Shown here one piece after another: positions 55,032 through 63,413 of a stretch of DNA of 64,000 bases (the stretch's first letter is position 1; every line of letters starts with the position of its first letter). The stretch is from Paraburkholderia azotifigens (GTDB lineage: Bacteria > Pseudomonadota > Gammaproteobacteria > Burkholderiales > Burkholderiaceae). The stretch spans positions 2,170,001 to 2,234,000 of the forward strand of contig NZ_VOQS01000003.1 in assembly GCF_007995085.1 (NCBI RefSeq). Reading direction: 5' to 3'. Below the pieces are notes generated by a model that made no database searches, was not told the origin of the DNA, and worked only from the letters and a program-made list of their open reading frames with translations. The position numbers and the translations under genes were made by a program.

Positions 55032-56201
55032 ATGAAATCCCCAAAGGTGATGGTCGAAGGTTTATGTAAGGTTTTCGGGCCCAACCCGAAGCTGGCGCAG
55101 GACATGCTCTCGCGAGGCGCGTCGAAAGACGAAGTGTTCGCCAGGACGGGGCATGTGGTTGGCGTCCACAACGCGTCCTTCGACGTACAGGAAGGCGAGA
55201 TTTTCGTGCTGATGGGCCTGTCGGGCTCCGGCAAGTCGACACTGATCCGTCTCATCAACCGGCTCGTCGAACCGACGGCCGGCAAGGTCATCATCGATGG
55301 CCGCGACGTGGCGGCCATCAAGCGCTCCGAGTTGACCTCGCTGCGCCGCACCGACATGAGCATGGTGTTCCAGTCGTTTGCACTGATGCCGCAGCGCACG
55401 GTGCTCTCGAACGCCGCGTTCGGTCTCGAAGTGGCGGGCGTGGGACGCAAGGAGCGCGAGAAGCGCGCGCTCGACGTGCTCGAGCAGGTCGGCCTCGCGA
55501 CGTTCGCGGGCAAGCTGCCGGCGGAACTGTCGGGCGGCATGCAGCAGCGTGTCGGTCTCGCGCGTGCGCTCGCCGTGAACCCGTCGCTGATGATCATGGA
55601 CGAAGCGTTCTCGGCGCTCGACCCCCTCAAGCGCAAGGAAATGCAGAACGTGCTGCTGGAACTGCAGAAGAACCAGCAGCGCACGATCCTGTTCGTGTCT
55701 CACGATCTCGAAGAAGCGCTGCGCATCGGCAGCCGCATCGCGATCATGGAAGGCGGCCGCGTGGTGCAGATCGGCACGCCGCAGGACATCATCGCGAACC
55801 CTGCCGACGACTACGTGCGGGCCTTCTTCGAAGGTGTCGACACGAGCCGTTATCTGACGGCGGGCGATCTGATGCAGGCGAACGGCGTGCCCGTCGTGCG
55901 CGATCTGAGTCAGACGAGCGTCGCCGAATCGCTTAACGGCAGCGCCGAATACGCGTTCGTGCTCGATGCCGAGCGCCGTATCCGCGGCTTCGTCACGCGC
56001 GATGCGATCGGCAGCGCGACGCCGTCGCTGAACAAGGTCGAATGCATTTCGCGCGGCGCGCCGCTCGAACATGTCGTGTCGCGCGTGTGTGCGAGCGCGA
56101 CGGCTCTGCCCGTGGTCGACGACGAGGACCGCTACTGCGGTTCCGTCGATCAGGCCGCTGTCCTGAAGGTCATTACGCGCAATCGAGGTGCCCATGTCTG
56201 A
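55032..56201 (+). CDS. choV: Choline/glycine betaine ABC importer, ATPase with CBS domains
   Basis: A 389-residue ProV/ChoV-type ATPase: Walker A LSGSGKST, LSGGMQQRVGLARALAV signature and MDEAFSALDPL Walker B, with two C-terminal CBS-like segments (about 280-385). The N-terminal approximately 40 residues ahead of Walker A are longer than in most ABC ATPases but usual for ProV. ATG 55032 is chosen, not 55023, since GAGGAG at 55017-55022 would touch the first ATG but is nine bases from the second. Overlaps the permease start by 8 bp. Confidence 0.85.
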   Translation: MKSPKVMVEGLCKVFGPNPKLAQDMLSRGASKDEVFARTGHVVGVHNASFDVQEGEIFVLMGLSGSGKSTLIRLINRLVEPTAGKVIIDGRDVAAIKRSELTSLRRTDMSMVFQSFALMPQRTVLSNAAFGLEVAGVGRKEREKRALDVLEQVGLATFAGKLPAELSGGMQQRVGLARALAVNPSLMIMDEAFSALDPLKRKEMQNVLLELQKNQQRTILFVSHDLEEALRIGSRIAIMEGGRVVQIGTPQDIIANPADDYVRAFFEGVDTSRYLTAGDLMQANGVPVVRDLSQTSVAESLNGSAEYAFVLDAERRIRGFVTRDAIGSATPSLNKVECISRGAPLEHVVSRVCASATALPVVDDEDRYCGSVDQAAVLKVITRNRGAHV

Positions 56202-57099
56202 GATCATTCCACTCGGCCGTTGGGTCGACCAGTCCGTTCACTATCTGCTCGACCACGACGCGAGCACATTCGATTCGATCGGCAAGGCGATCGAGAGTTT
56301 TGCCGCGATGATCGAGCATGGCCTGCAGGCGATTCCGATGTGGGCGCTGATGGCTTTCTTTATCCTGATCGGTTTGTGGCGCGTGGGCTGGCGATTTGGA
56401 ATCTTCGCCACGGCCTCGCTGTTGCTGATATGGGCGACCGGCTTCTGGGATCAGACGGTCGTCACGCTGGGCCTCACGCTGTCCTCGACCATCATCAGCC
56501 TGCTGTTCGGCATTCCGCTCGGCATCTGGACCGCGAAGAACAAGCATGTGCAGATGATCGTGCGGCCGATTCTCGACCTGATGCAGACGATGCCCGCATT
56601 CGTGTATCTGATTCCGGCCGCGATGCTGTTCGGTCTGGGCCGCGTGCCCGGCATTCTGTCGACGGTGATCTTCGCCATGCCGCCCGCCGTGCGTCTGACG
56701 AGCCTCGGCATCAAGCACGTGAACCGCGAGATCGTCGAAGCAGGGCAGGCGTTCGGCTGCACGTCGACGCAACTGCTCTTCAAGGTGCAGATTCCGAATG
56801 CGCTGCCGTCGATCATGCAGGGCGTGAATCAGACGATCATGATGGCGCTGTCGATGGTGATCATCGCGTCGATGGTGGGCGCGGGCGGTCTCGGCAACGA
56901 TGTGCTCGCGAGTATTCAGCGCCTCGATATCGGGCTGGGTTTCGAAAGCGGTCTGTCCGTCGTGTTGCTCGCGATCATTCTGGACCGTATCACCGAGAGC
57001 TTCGGCCGCTCGCCCGGCACGGCGCCGGCACCGCGTTTCGCCGGTCTGCGCAGCGTGATGCGTGTGCGCCGCGAACAGCCCGCTGTCGCGCAAAGCTAG
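56194..57099 (+). CDS. choW: Choline/glycine betaine ABC importer, permease
   Basis: A 301-residue membrane protein, with about six or seven helices. The EAA-type ATPase-contact loop is VEAGQAFGCTSTQLLFKVQIPNALPSIMQGVNQTIMMALSMVIIASMVGAGGLG, typical for ProW/ChoW/OpuAB. N-terminal half shows LSSTIISLLFGIPLGI. ATG 56194 is used because CGAGG lies five bases upstream; it overlaps the ATPase gene end by eight bases. Ends just ahead of the direct-repeat operator (57084) and two hairpins. Confidence 0.85.
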   Translation: MSEIIPLGRWVDQSVHYLLDHDASTFDSIGKAIESFAAMIEHGLQAIPMWALMAFFILIGLWRVGWRFGIFATASLLLIWATGFWDQTVVTLGLTLSSTIISLLFGIPLGIWTAKNKHVQMIVRPILDLMQTMPAFVYLIPAAMLFGLGRVPGILSTVIFAMPPAVRLTSLGIKHVNREIVEAGQAFGCTSTQLLFKVQIPNALPSIMQGVNQTIMMALSMVIIASMVGAGGLGNDVLASIQRLDIGLGFESGLSVVLLAIILDRITESFGRSPGTAPAPRFAGLRSVMRVRREQPAVAQS

Positions 57100-57192
57100 A
57101 TCTTTGTCGCATTGAATCGCGCGCCGGGTTCCCGGCGCGTCTGCAATAGAACCAATAGTGGTCGTCCCGCGAAAGCCGTTGGGCTTTCGCGG
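57084..57192. promoter_or_regulatory. Direct-repeat operator and hairpins upstream of the GlxA-type gene
   Basis: TGTCGCG (57084-57090) and TGTCGCA (57105-57111), 21 bp apart, the second followed by TTGAATCGC, partly inside the permease 3' end. Then two hairpins: CGCGCCGGG/CCCGGCGCG (57120-57139) and CCGCGAAAGCC/GGCTTTCGCGG (57167-57177 and 57182-57192), neither with a T-run. They may thin out read-through from the transporter genes into the regulator gene. Confidence 0.55.
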
Positions 57193-57232
57193 TGGCCAAA
57201 CACATTTTTCTTTGTGCATCACGGAGCGCGAC

Positions 57233-58210
57233 GTGACGTCTACCCCGGCTGAAGCGCCGTTGTCGAATCTTGCGCATGTGGGTTTTCTGACCTTACCCAG
57301 TTTTTCGATGATCGCGTTCACGAGCGCGGTCGAAGTGCTGCGAATGGCGAATTACGTATCGCGTGCGCAGCACTATCGATGGTCCATCATTACGCACGAC
57401 GGTGTGCCCGTGCGGGCGAGCAACGGTCTCACCGTGAAGCCGACGCGCACGCTCGAAGAATCCGGCATGCCGGATGTGCTGATCGTGTGCGGCGGTACGC
57501 AGATACGCAATGCTGTCGATACGAACGTGAAGACCTTGCTCGCCGATGCCGCGTCGCAAGGCGTGCCGCTGGGCGGTATTTGCACGGGCGCTTACGCGCT
57601 GATGGCGGCGGGGCTGCTCGACGGGTATCGCTGTTCAGTGCATTGGGAGGATCTGTCGGCGCTGCACAGGGAGTATCCGCATGTGCGTTTCGCCGACGAA
57701 CTGTTCGTGATCGATCGCGACCGCCTGACCTGCACAGGCGGCACGGCGCCGCTCGATCTGATGCTCGATCTCATCGGTTCACGCTTTGGACAGAACCTCG
57801 CGGCGCAGGTGTCGGAGCAGTTCATTCTCGAGCGCATTCGCAGCGCGAGCGACCCGCAGCCGATTCCCGTCGATGCGCGCGTCGGTTTTTCGCGCGCCGA
57901 GCTGATCGAAGTGGTGCGGCTGATGGAGGCGAACATCGAAGAGCCGTTGTCGCTCGAAGAACTCGCGCGGCTGGTGCAGTTGTCGCAGCGCCATTTACAG
58001 CGGATGTTCAAGGTTTATCTGAGCGTGTCGCCCACGCATTACTACCTGTCGTTGCGTTTGCGTCGCGCGCGCGATCTGTTGCGCACGACGGATGCATCGA
58101 TTGCGCGCGTGACAGCCGTTTGCGGCTTTCATTCGCCGTGTCATTTCAGCAAGGCATATCGCGCGCAATTCGGCCATGCGCCGAGCGTCGAGCGGCGCCA
58201 CGCGAACTAG
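57233..58210 (+). CDS. GlxA-family regulator (DJ-1/PfpI-like plus AraC HTH)
   Basis: A 325-residue regulator: N-terminal DJ-1/PfpI-type domain (residues about 14-190: VGFLTLPSFSMIAFTSAVEVLRMAN, VLIVCGGTQ, GGICTGAYALMAAGLLD with its Cys) and a C-terminal AraC helix-turn-helix pair (about 225-325: LEELARLVQLSQRHLQRMFKVYL, then VTAVCGFHSPCHFSKAYRAQFGHAP). Such GlxA/CdhR/GbdR-type proteins control carnitine and betaine catabolism, fitting the transporter around it. GTG 57233 is the start: GGAG is six bases upstream. Sits between permease and binding protein genes. Confidence 0.87.
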   Translation: MTSTPAEAPLSNLAHVGFLTLPSFSMIAFTSAVEVLRMANYVSRAQHYRWSIITHDGVPVRASNGLTVKPTRTLEESGMPDVLIVCGGTQIRNAVDTNVKTLLADAASQGVPLGGICTGAYALMAAGLLDGYRCSVHWEDLSALHREYPHVRFADELFVIDRDRLTCTGGTAPLDLMLDLIGSRFGQNLAAQVSEQFILERIRSASDPQPIPVDARVGFSRAELIEVVRLMEANIEEPLSLEELARLVQLSQRHLQRMFKVYLSVSPTHYYLSLRLRRARDLLRTTDASIARVTAVCGFHSPCHFSKAYRAQFGHAPSVERRHAN

Positions 58211-58263
58211 CGCGTCGAGCAAGGTTATCGACTGCGGCCAGAACAACCCTGAGGAGAAAAGTG

Positions 58264-59205
58264 ATGAAATGCAAGCTGATGATGGCGGCCGCCTTGTTGA
58301 CGACGGCCGCCGCGACGGCACACGCCGCCGATCCCGCCGTGTGCCGCAACGTCCGTTTCGCCGACGTCGGCTGGACCGATATCGCGGCGACCACTGGCCT
58401 CGCGTCGACGATCTTCCAGGGTCTCGGCTACAACCCGACCAAGACGATCGCGTCCGTGCCGATCACGTTTGCGGGCATCAAGAGCAAGCAGATCGACGTG
58501 TTCCTGGGCTATTGGGCGCCGACGATGGACCCGATCATCCAGCCCTTCGTGAAGGCGGGCACGATCAAGGTCCTGGCGACGCCCAACCTGACGGGCGCGA
58601 AATACACGCTGGCCGTACCCGACTATGTGTACAACGGCGGTCTGAAGAACTTCAGCGACATCGCGAAGTATGCGGACAAGCTCGACGGCAAGATCTACGG
58701 GATCGAGCCGGGCAACGACGGCAATGCGCTGATCAAGAAGATGATCGACGGCAACCAGTTCGGGCTCGGCAAGTTCAAGCTGGTGGAGTCGAGCGAGGCG
58801 GGAATGCTGGTCGAGGTGAATCGCGCGATTCGCGACAAGAAGTGGATCGTCTTCCTGGGCTGGGAGCCGCATCCGATGAATGTGCAGATGAAGATCGACT
58901 ATCTTGCCGGCGGCGACGATGTGTTTGGGCCTAACTACGGCGAGGCCAAGGTATTTACGGCTACGCCGCCGGATTACGCGGCGCGTTGCCCGAATGCGGC
59001 GAAGCTCGTGTCGAATCTGCAGTTCACGACGGCCATCGAAAATCATGTGATGGTGCCCATCATGAACAAGGAAGATGCCAACAAGGCTGCGCTGGCCTGG
59101 TTGAAGGCGAATCCTCAGGCTTTGGATAAGTGGCTTGCCGGTGTGCAGACTTTGGATGGCAAGGACGGCTTGCCGGCCGTTAAGGCTTATATTTCTGCGC
59201 ATTAA
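58264..59205 (+). CDS. choX: Choline/glycine betaine ABC importer, periplasmic binding protein
   Basis: A 313-residue binding protein of the OpuAC/ChoX family: signal peptide ending AHAADP (residue about 22), then VRFADVGWTDIAATTGLASTIFQGLGYNP, IDVFLGYWAPTMDPIIQPF, KIYGIEPGNDGNALIKKMID and VFLGWEPHPMNVQM. Aromatic-box residues for quaternary ammonium are plausible but I cannot map them. ATG follows CTGAGGAGAAAAGTG. The last 300 bases shift to T/G at codon position 3 as the repeat element approaches (two bases after the stop). Confidence 0.85.
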   Translation: MKCKLMMAAALLTTAAATAHAADPAVCRNVRFADVGWTDIAATTGLASTIFQGLGYNPTKTIASVPITFAGIKSKQIDVFLGYWAPTMDPIIQPFVKAGTIKVLATPNLTGAKYTLAVPDYVYNGGLKNFSDIAKYADKLDGKIYGIEPGNDGNALIKKMIDGNQFGLGKFKLVESSEAGMLVEVNRAIRDKKWIVFLGWEPHPMNVQMKIDYLAGGDDVFGPNYGEAKVFTATPPDYAARCPNAAKLVSNLQFTTAIENHVMVPIMNKEDANKAALAWLKANPQALDKWLAGVQTLDGKDGLPAVKAYISAH

Positions 59206-59207
59206 GG

Positions 59208-59949
59208 TTTTTTTGTCTGCGACGCTGGTCGCGATTTTTTGCCTTTTTGCTTTTGCTTTTGCTGCGCTGGCATCCGCGATTTCGTGTCTCGCTTCAGGCG
59301 TCGCCCCTATGCGGGGCGGCACCTACTTTTCTTTGCAGCGGCAAAGAAAAGTAGGCAAAAGAAAGCCGCTCACACCGCTAATTCTTGTACTTGCCTGCGG
59401 GCCCCCAACGGGTCCCGCACTCCACACGGCAACACGCTATTTCATGTGCGTTGCCAGCGCCTTTAACAGGCGCATCACCCACTCCAGTCACCCGTAGCGC
59501 AGCCAGCGGCAGCGACTCGTCTGCGCCGCCCAGGTGGCAAACGGTGTGTAGGTTGTCGCACCTTACGCGTGCGCGCTCCTACGACACCGATCCCGCTTGT
59601 CAGTCCGGAGTGGTGCACGTCGATCGCGACGGCCTACACACCGTTTGCCACCTGGGCGGCCGTGGACATTCTGGTAACGCAACTCGTGACGCGGGCACGC
59701 GAAGCGGGTGATGCGTGAGTTAGCACGCTGGCAACGCGGGCAAAATGTTGTGTTGCCGTGTGAAGTGCGGGACCCGTCGGGGCCCGCAGGCAAACACAAG
59801 GACTGGCGGTGTTAGCCCGCTTTCTTTGCTTACTTTCTTTGCGGCGGCAAAGAAAGTAAGTGCCGCCCCGCACAGGGGCAACGCTAATAAACCAGAAGAA
59901 AACCGCGGATGCCAGCGCAGCAAAAAACCAAAAGCGCCGCAAGACAAAA
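59208..59949. repeat. Nested-palindromic intergenic element, copy 2 (inverted relative to copy 1)
   Basis: A 742-bp non-coding element, the inverse of 42489-43327. It begins T7 GTCTGCGACGC (59208 on), with CCTACTTTTCTTTGC hairpin at 59322-59355 and CTTACTTTCTTTGC hairpin at 59829-59860, that is, with left and right types exchanged. Central arms are a perfect 28-bp inverted pair (59525-59552, 59633-59660). The right end (GCGCCGCAAGACAAAA) is degenerate. Like copy 1 it exactly fills a convergent intergenic space, here between choX and nasS. Small ORFs inside (for example 59385-59711) are judged not to be genes. Confidence 0.88.
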
Positions 59950-59965
59950 TCACAACAACGAACGT

Positions 59966-61105
59966 CTAGGCCCGAACAGAAAACCTTTGCAAATAAGCAG
60001 GACCATCGATTCCATCCCAAACCTGCCCATCGATCAACCGCACCGAAGGTGCACTATCAACAACGGGCACACCAACATTCCCAGCAGCCGAACGATACAA
60101 CTCAGTCTGATTAACTTCACGCGAAATACGAGCAAAGTCATCCCGCCACTCAGCCATCCCCCACCGCGCGTATTGCGCAAAAAACCAGACCCCTTCCGCG
60201 GGATGCGGAAAATTCACAGCACCGCCAGCAAAGAACTTCACAGGCCTGGCGGACCCTTCCGCACTCAACCGCAACCGCGAAGCAATCGACTCAACAGACA
60301 CACCAAGAAACTCCGAACCAGCAAGCCTGCGAGCAATCTCCCCTCGATGTTCGTCGTCATCGAGCCAACGACACGCTTCCAGCATCGTCTGCACAAGCGC
60401 GCGCGCCGTATTCGGATATCGCGTGACGAAATCGCGCCGGCTTGCGAGTACTTTCTCGGGATGATCAGGCCACACCTCGCTCGTGTACGCAATCGTGCGG
60501 CCCACACCCTGTTCCTGCGCGACGGCATTCCACGGCTCGCCGACGCATAGGCCGTCGAGCCGGTCCTGCGCGAGCGCGTCCACCATCTGCGGCGGCGGAA
60601 TCACCACGCTCTCGATATCGCGCAACGGATGCACGCCTTGCGACGCGAGCCAGTAATACAGCCACATTGCATGCGTGCCCGTCGGAAAGGTCTGCGCGAA
60701 TACGGGCTTGCGCCCGAGTGTCGCCAGCGCCGCGGGCAGCGTCCTGTGCTCGTCGAGCGCCGCGGCAAGCCGGTTCGATACCGTGATCGCCTGTCCGTTG
60801 CGGTTCAATACCATCAGCACGGCCATATCCGTTTGCGGTCCGCCGACGCCGAGCTGCACGCCATAGACGAGGCCGTACAGGGAATGCGCGGCGTCGAGAT
60901 CGCCGGATAGCAGCTTGTCGCGTATCGCGGCCCACGAAGGCTGCTTCAGCAATTCGATCGTGAGACCATGCGCGTGGCCAAATTCGAGCAGCTTCGCGGC
61001 GACGAGCGGCGCGGCATCGCTGAGCGCGACGAAGCCGAGCCGCAGGTGCGTCTTCTCGAGCTTGACCGGGTTGTCGGATGAAGAGGTGTAAGCGGATGTG
61101 TTCAT
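59966..61105 (-). CDS. nasS: NasS-type nitrate/nitrite sensor (NrtA-like, cytoplasmic)
   Basis: A 379-residue protein of the NrtA/CmpA substrate-binding fold without a signal peptide: RLGFVALSDAAPLVAAKLLEFGHAHGLTIELLKQPSWAAIRDKLLSGDLDAAHSLYGLVYGVQLG, VFAQTFPTGTHAMWLYYWLA and LCVGEPWNAVAQEQ. In NasTS systems this protein holds NasT and releases it upon nitrate binding. ATG 61105 is preferred; the frame is open upstream to 61159. It lies 10 bp after nasT, in one operon. Its 3' third shifts to T/G at codon position 3 toward the repeat element. Confidence 0.85.
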   Translation of the reverse strand: MNTSAYTSSSDNPVKLEKTHLRLGFVALSDAAPLVAAKLLEFGHAHGLTIELLKQPSWAAIRDKLLSGDLDAAHSLYGLVYGVQLGVGGPQTDMAVLMVLNRNGQAITVSNRLAAALDEHRTLPAALATLGRKPVFAQTFPTGTHAMWLYYWLASQGVHPLRDIESVVIPPPQMVDALAQDRLDGLCVGEPWNAVAQEQGVGRTIAYTSEVWPDHPEKVLASRRDFVTRYPNTARALVQTMLEACRWLDDDEHRGEIARRLAGSEFLGVSVESIASRLRLSAEGSARPVKFFAGGAVNFPHPAEGVWFFAQYARWGMAEWRDDFARISREVNQTELYRSAAGNVGVPVVDSAPSVRLIDGQVWDGIDGPAYLQRFSVRA

Positions 61106-61115
61106 GAGCTGCACA

Positions 61116-61691
61116 TCAATCTGGCAAGTCGGCGGCGGCGACGATCTGGCGCGCGACATCGGCGAGCTTCACGCCCTGGTTCATCGCGCGCTTGCGCATC
61201 ATCGCGTAGGCGGCGTGTTCGGTCATCTTTTGCGAATCCATCAGCATGCGCTTCGCACGGTCGATCAGCTTGCGCTCGGCAAGCTCGTTCTCGACCTGCG
61301 CAAGCCGCTCACGCAATTGCGACTCTTGTGCGAAACGCGCAAGCGCGACTTCGAGTATCGGTGCCAGCCGTTCCGTCGCCAGACCTTCGACGAGATAGGC
61401 CGTCACGCCCGCGCCGACGGCGTCGCGTATCAGCTGCTGGTTCGCATCGTTGCTGAACATCAGCACGGGACGCGGCGCTGTCGCGTTCATCACGGCGAGC
61501 TGCTCGAGCGTGTCGCGCGACGGCGATTCGGTGTCGATGATCACGACGTCGGGCCGTTCGCTCTCGACGGTCTCGTGCAACGCTTGCGGCGACGCCGTCG
61601 CGGCGAGCATGTCATAGCCGAGCCGCGCGAGCGTACCGCGCAACTCGCCAATGGGCTTGTCGGTGTCGGTTACGAGCAATACGCGCAGCAT
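61116..61691 (-). CDS. nasT: NasT-type ANTAR antiterminator
   Basis: A 191-residue protein: receiver-like N-terminal domain (residues about 3-120: VLLVTDTDKPIGELRGTLARLGYDML, DVVIIDTES) and C-terminal ANTAR domain (about 130-190: LAERKLIDRAKRMLMDSQKMTEHAAYAMMRKRAMNQGVKLADVARQIVAAADL). ANTAR proteins bind paired hairpins in leader RNAs to let transcription pass. Partner is nasS, 10 bp downstream. No nitrate reductase gene is in the window, so targets lie elsewhere. Confidence 0.88.
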   Translation of the reverse strand: MLRVLLVTDTDKPIGELRGTLARLGYDMLAATASPQALHETVESERPDVVIIDTESPSRDTLEQLAVMNATAPRPVLMFSNDANQQLIRDAVGAGVTAYLVEGLATERLAPILEVALARFAQESQLRERLAQVENELAERKLIDRAKRMLMDSQKMTEHAAYAMMRKRAMNQGVKLADVARQIVAAADLPD

Positions 61692-61982
61692 GGATTGCCC
61701 GGCATGAGGGAGTCGGAATTACGCAGATTCATTCGTCGGATTGCGGGGTTCCGCCAGTCGTCCACGAAGGAACGGCGGCAGTCATTGCAACTACGTGTCC
61801 GTACTCTGCAACTTGCATGCCATCGGGCTGCAATCCGTATTGCGTTGTCTGCGTGGCGGTCGAGCGCTCATCGGCCTGCACGTCTATTGCACCGCGGCAG
61901 TGCGGGGGAACGATTCATTGCACCGGAATGGCGCGAGCCGACGCACAATGCGCGCGAATGACGCGTGGCTCATTGCCGAGCT

Positions 61983-63278
61983 TTATCGCACGCCGAGCCA
62001 GTGCGCGTAACTGCGGGGAGAAAACGCGAAGGTCAGCGCAATCATCGCGGCGATGCACACGGCGAGCATGATCCACGCAGTTGTGAAGCTGCCCGTGAGA
62101 TCGCGCAAACGTCCTGCAACGACGGGCGAGATTGCCGCGATGATGAAGCCGACGCCCTGCACGAAGGCGACAAGTCGTCCGGCGATGCGATGATCGTCCG
62201 CATGATCGAGCGAGGTCACGAGCGTCAGCGAAAACGTGCCGCCAAGGCCCGCGCCAGCGATCGCGACCCACGCGAGCGGCGCCGCATCGGGCGAGGCGAG
62301 CAGCCCGACGATGCCGATGAATTGCGCGGACAGTCCCGCCACGAGCCAGGGGCGGCGGTCGCGGAACGACGCCGCCGCAAGCGGCAGCAGCAACGCCGAC
62401 GCGGCCTGGAAGACAGTCATTGCCGCGAGCAGCGAGCCGCTGTGCGCGACGCTCGCGCCGCGCTGCTGATAGTAGGCGGGCAGCCACGCGACGAGTGTCG
62501 TGTAGCCGCCGTTGACGAGCCCGAAGTGCACGCCGAGCGCCCACGCGCGACGCTTGCGCCAGATCGCGACGTGCTGCGCGTGAGGAGCATGGACGCCAGC
62601 GTGAGCGGTATCGTGAGACGAAGACGCAGCGCGCTGCAACGCGAGCCAGCATGCGCATGCGAGCGCCGCCGGCACGGCCCACATCGCCAGTCCCGCATGC
62701 CATGAGTCGAATGCCTTGGCGACATACGGGCTGAGGCTTGCGCCGAGACCGCCACCGCCCATGATCGACGCCGAGAACAGACCCATCGCGAGCGGCACGC
62801 GCGCGTGAAAGCGCTGCTTCATCACGCCGGGGAGCAGCGCCTGGATGCCGGCAACGCCGATGCCTGCGACGAGCGCCGTCAACAGCATCGCCATGCCGCT
62901 CGATGCGGCGAGGCGCGCACCGCACGCGGCGGCGATCGCCAGCAAGCCCAGTGCGACCCCGCGCGTTTCGCCGACCACGCGCGTCAGCAAACCCGCGCCG
63001 AATGCGCCGAATCCCATCGCGACGACGGGCAGGCTCGTCAGCAGCGAGGCGCCCGAAAAGCTGAGGCCCGTAGCCGCGCGGATCGTCGCCATCAGCGGAC
63101 TGATGGATGTGAGCAGCGGCCGCAGATTGATGCCGATCGCGACGATCGCCGCGAGCCAGAGCCCGTCCTTCCATGTCAGCGCCGCCGATGTCGTGGCGCG
63201 CGTCACGCGCGAAGAAGTGTCGATGCCGGGAGTCTGGTTCACTGGAACACCTGCGGGTGAGTCTGAATGGTTAACCAT
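61983..63278 (-). CDS. CynX/NimT-family MFS transporter
   Basis: A 431-residue, about 12-helix MFS protein. GINLRPLLTSISPLMATIRAATGLSFSGASLLTSLPVVAMGFGAFGAG near the N-terminus is characteristic of CynX (cyanate) and 2-nitroimidazole transporter relatives. The start ATG (63278) with GTT AAC CAT forms half of a palindromic operator, so the true translation start could be a downstream codon; no nearer good site was seen. Divergent from a GntR regulator with double operator between, so its control is probably by that regulator. Substrate unknown. Confidence 0.82.
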   Translation of the reverse strand: MVNHSDSPAGVPVNQTPGIDTSSRVTRATTSAALTWKDGLWLAAIVAIGINLRPLLTSISPLMATIRAATGLSFSGASLLTSLPVVAMGFGAFGAGLLTRVVGETRGVALGLLAIAAACGARLAASSGMAMLLTALVAGIGVAGIQALLPGVMKQRFHARVPLAMGLFSASIMGGGGLGASLSPYVAKAFDSWHAGLAMWAVPAALACACWLALQRAASSSHDTAHAGVHAPHAQHVAIWRKRRAWALGVHFGLVNGGYTTLVAWLPAYYQQRGASVAHSGSLLAAMTVFQAASALLLPLAAASFRDRRPWLVAGLSAQFIGIVGLLASPDAAPLAWVAIAGAGLGGTFSLTLVTSLDHADDHRIAGRLVAFVQGVGFIIAAISPVVAGRLRDLTGSFTTAWIMLAVCIAAMIALTFAFSPRSYAHWLGVR

Positions 63279-63301
63279 AATAACGTAAAATGGTTAACCA
63301 T
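63267..63301. promoter_or_regulatory. Two perfect ATGGTTAACCAT operators
   Basis: ATGGTTAACCAT at 63267-63278 and again at 63290-63301, centres 23 bp apart (about two helical turns). The first includes the start codon of the MFS gene. They lie between that gene and the GntR-family gene, so two GntR dimers probably bind to repress the divergent pair. Confidence 0.75.
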
Positions 63302-63413
63302 TTTGGTGTGATCTGCTATGTCGCCTATTTGCATGCCGACGCTTGCACTGGATGCAGCCAGACGCGGCGGTCGCTAAAATACGGCCGCCTGCATCGAATC
63401 TCACTCGTCAAAC

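Noticed and set aside
59135..60114. Small ORFs inside element copy 2
   Set aside because: Same reasons as for copy 1; palindromic arms give similar translations on both strands.
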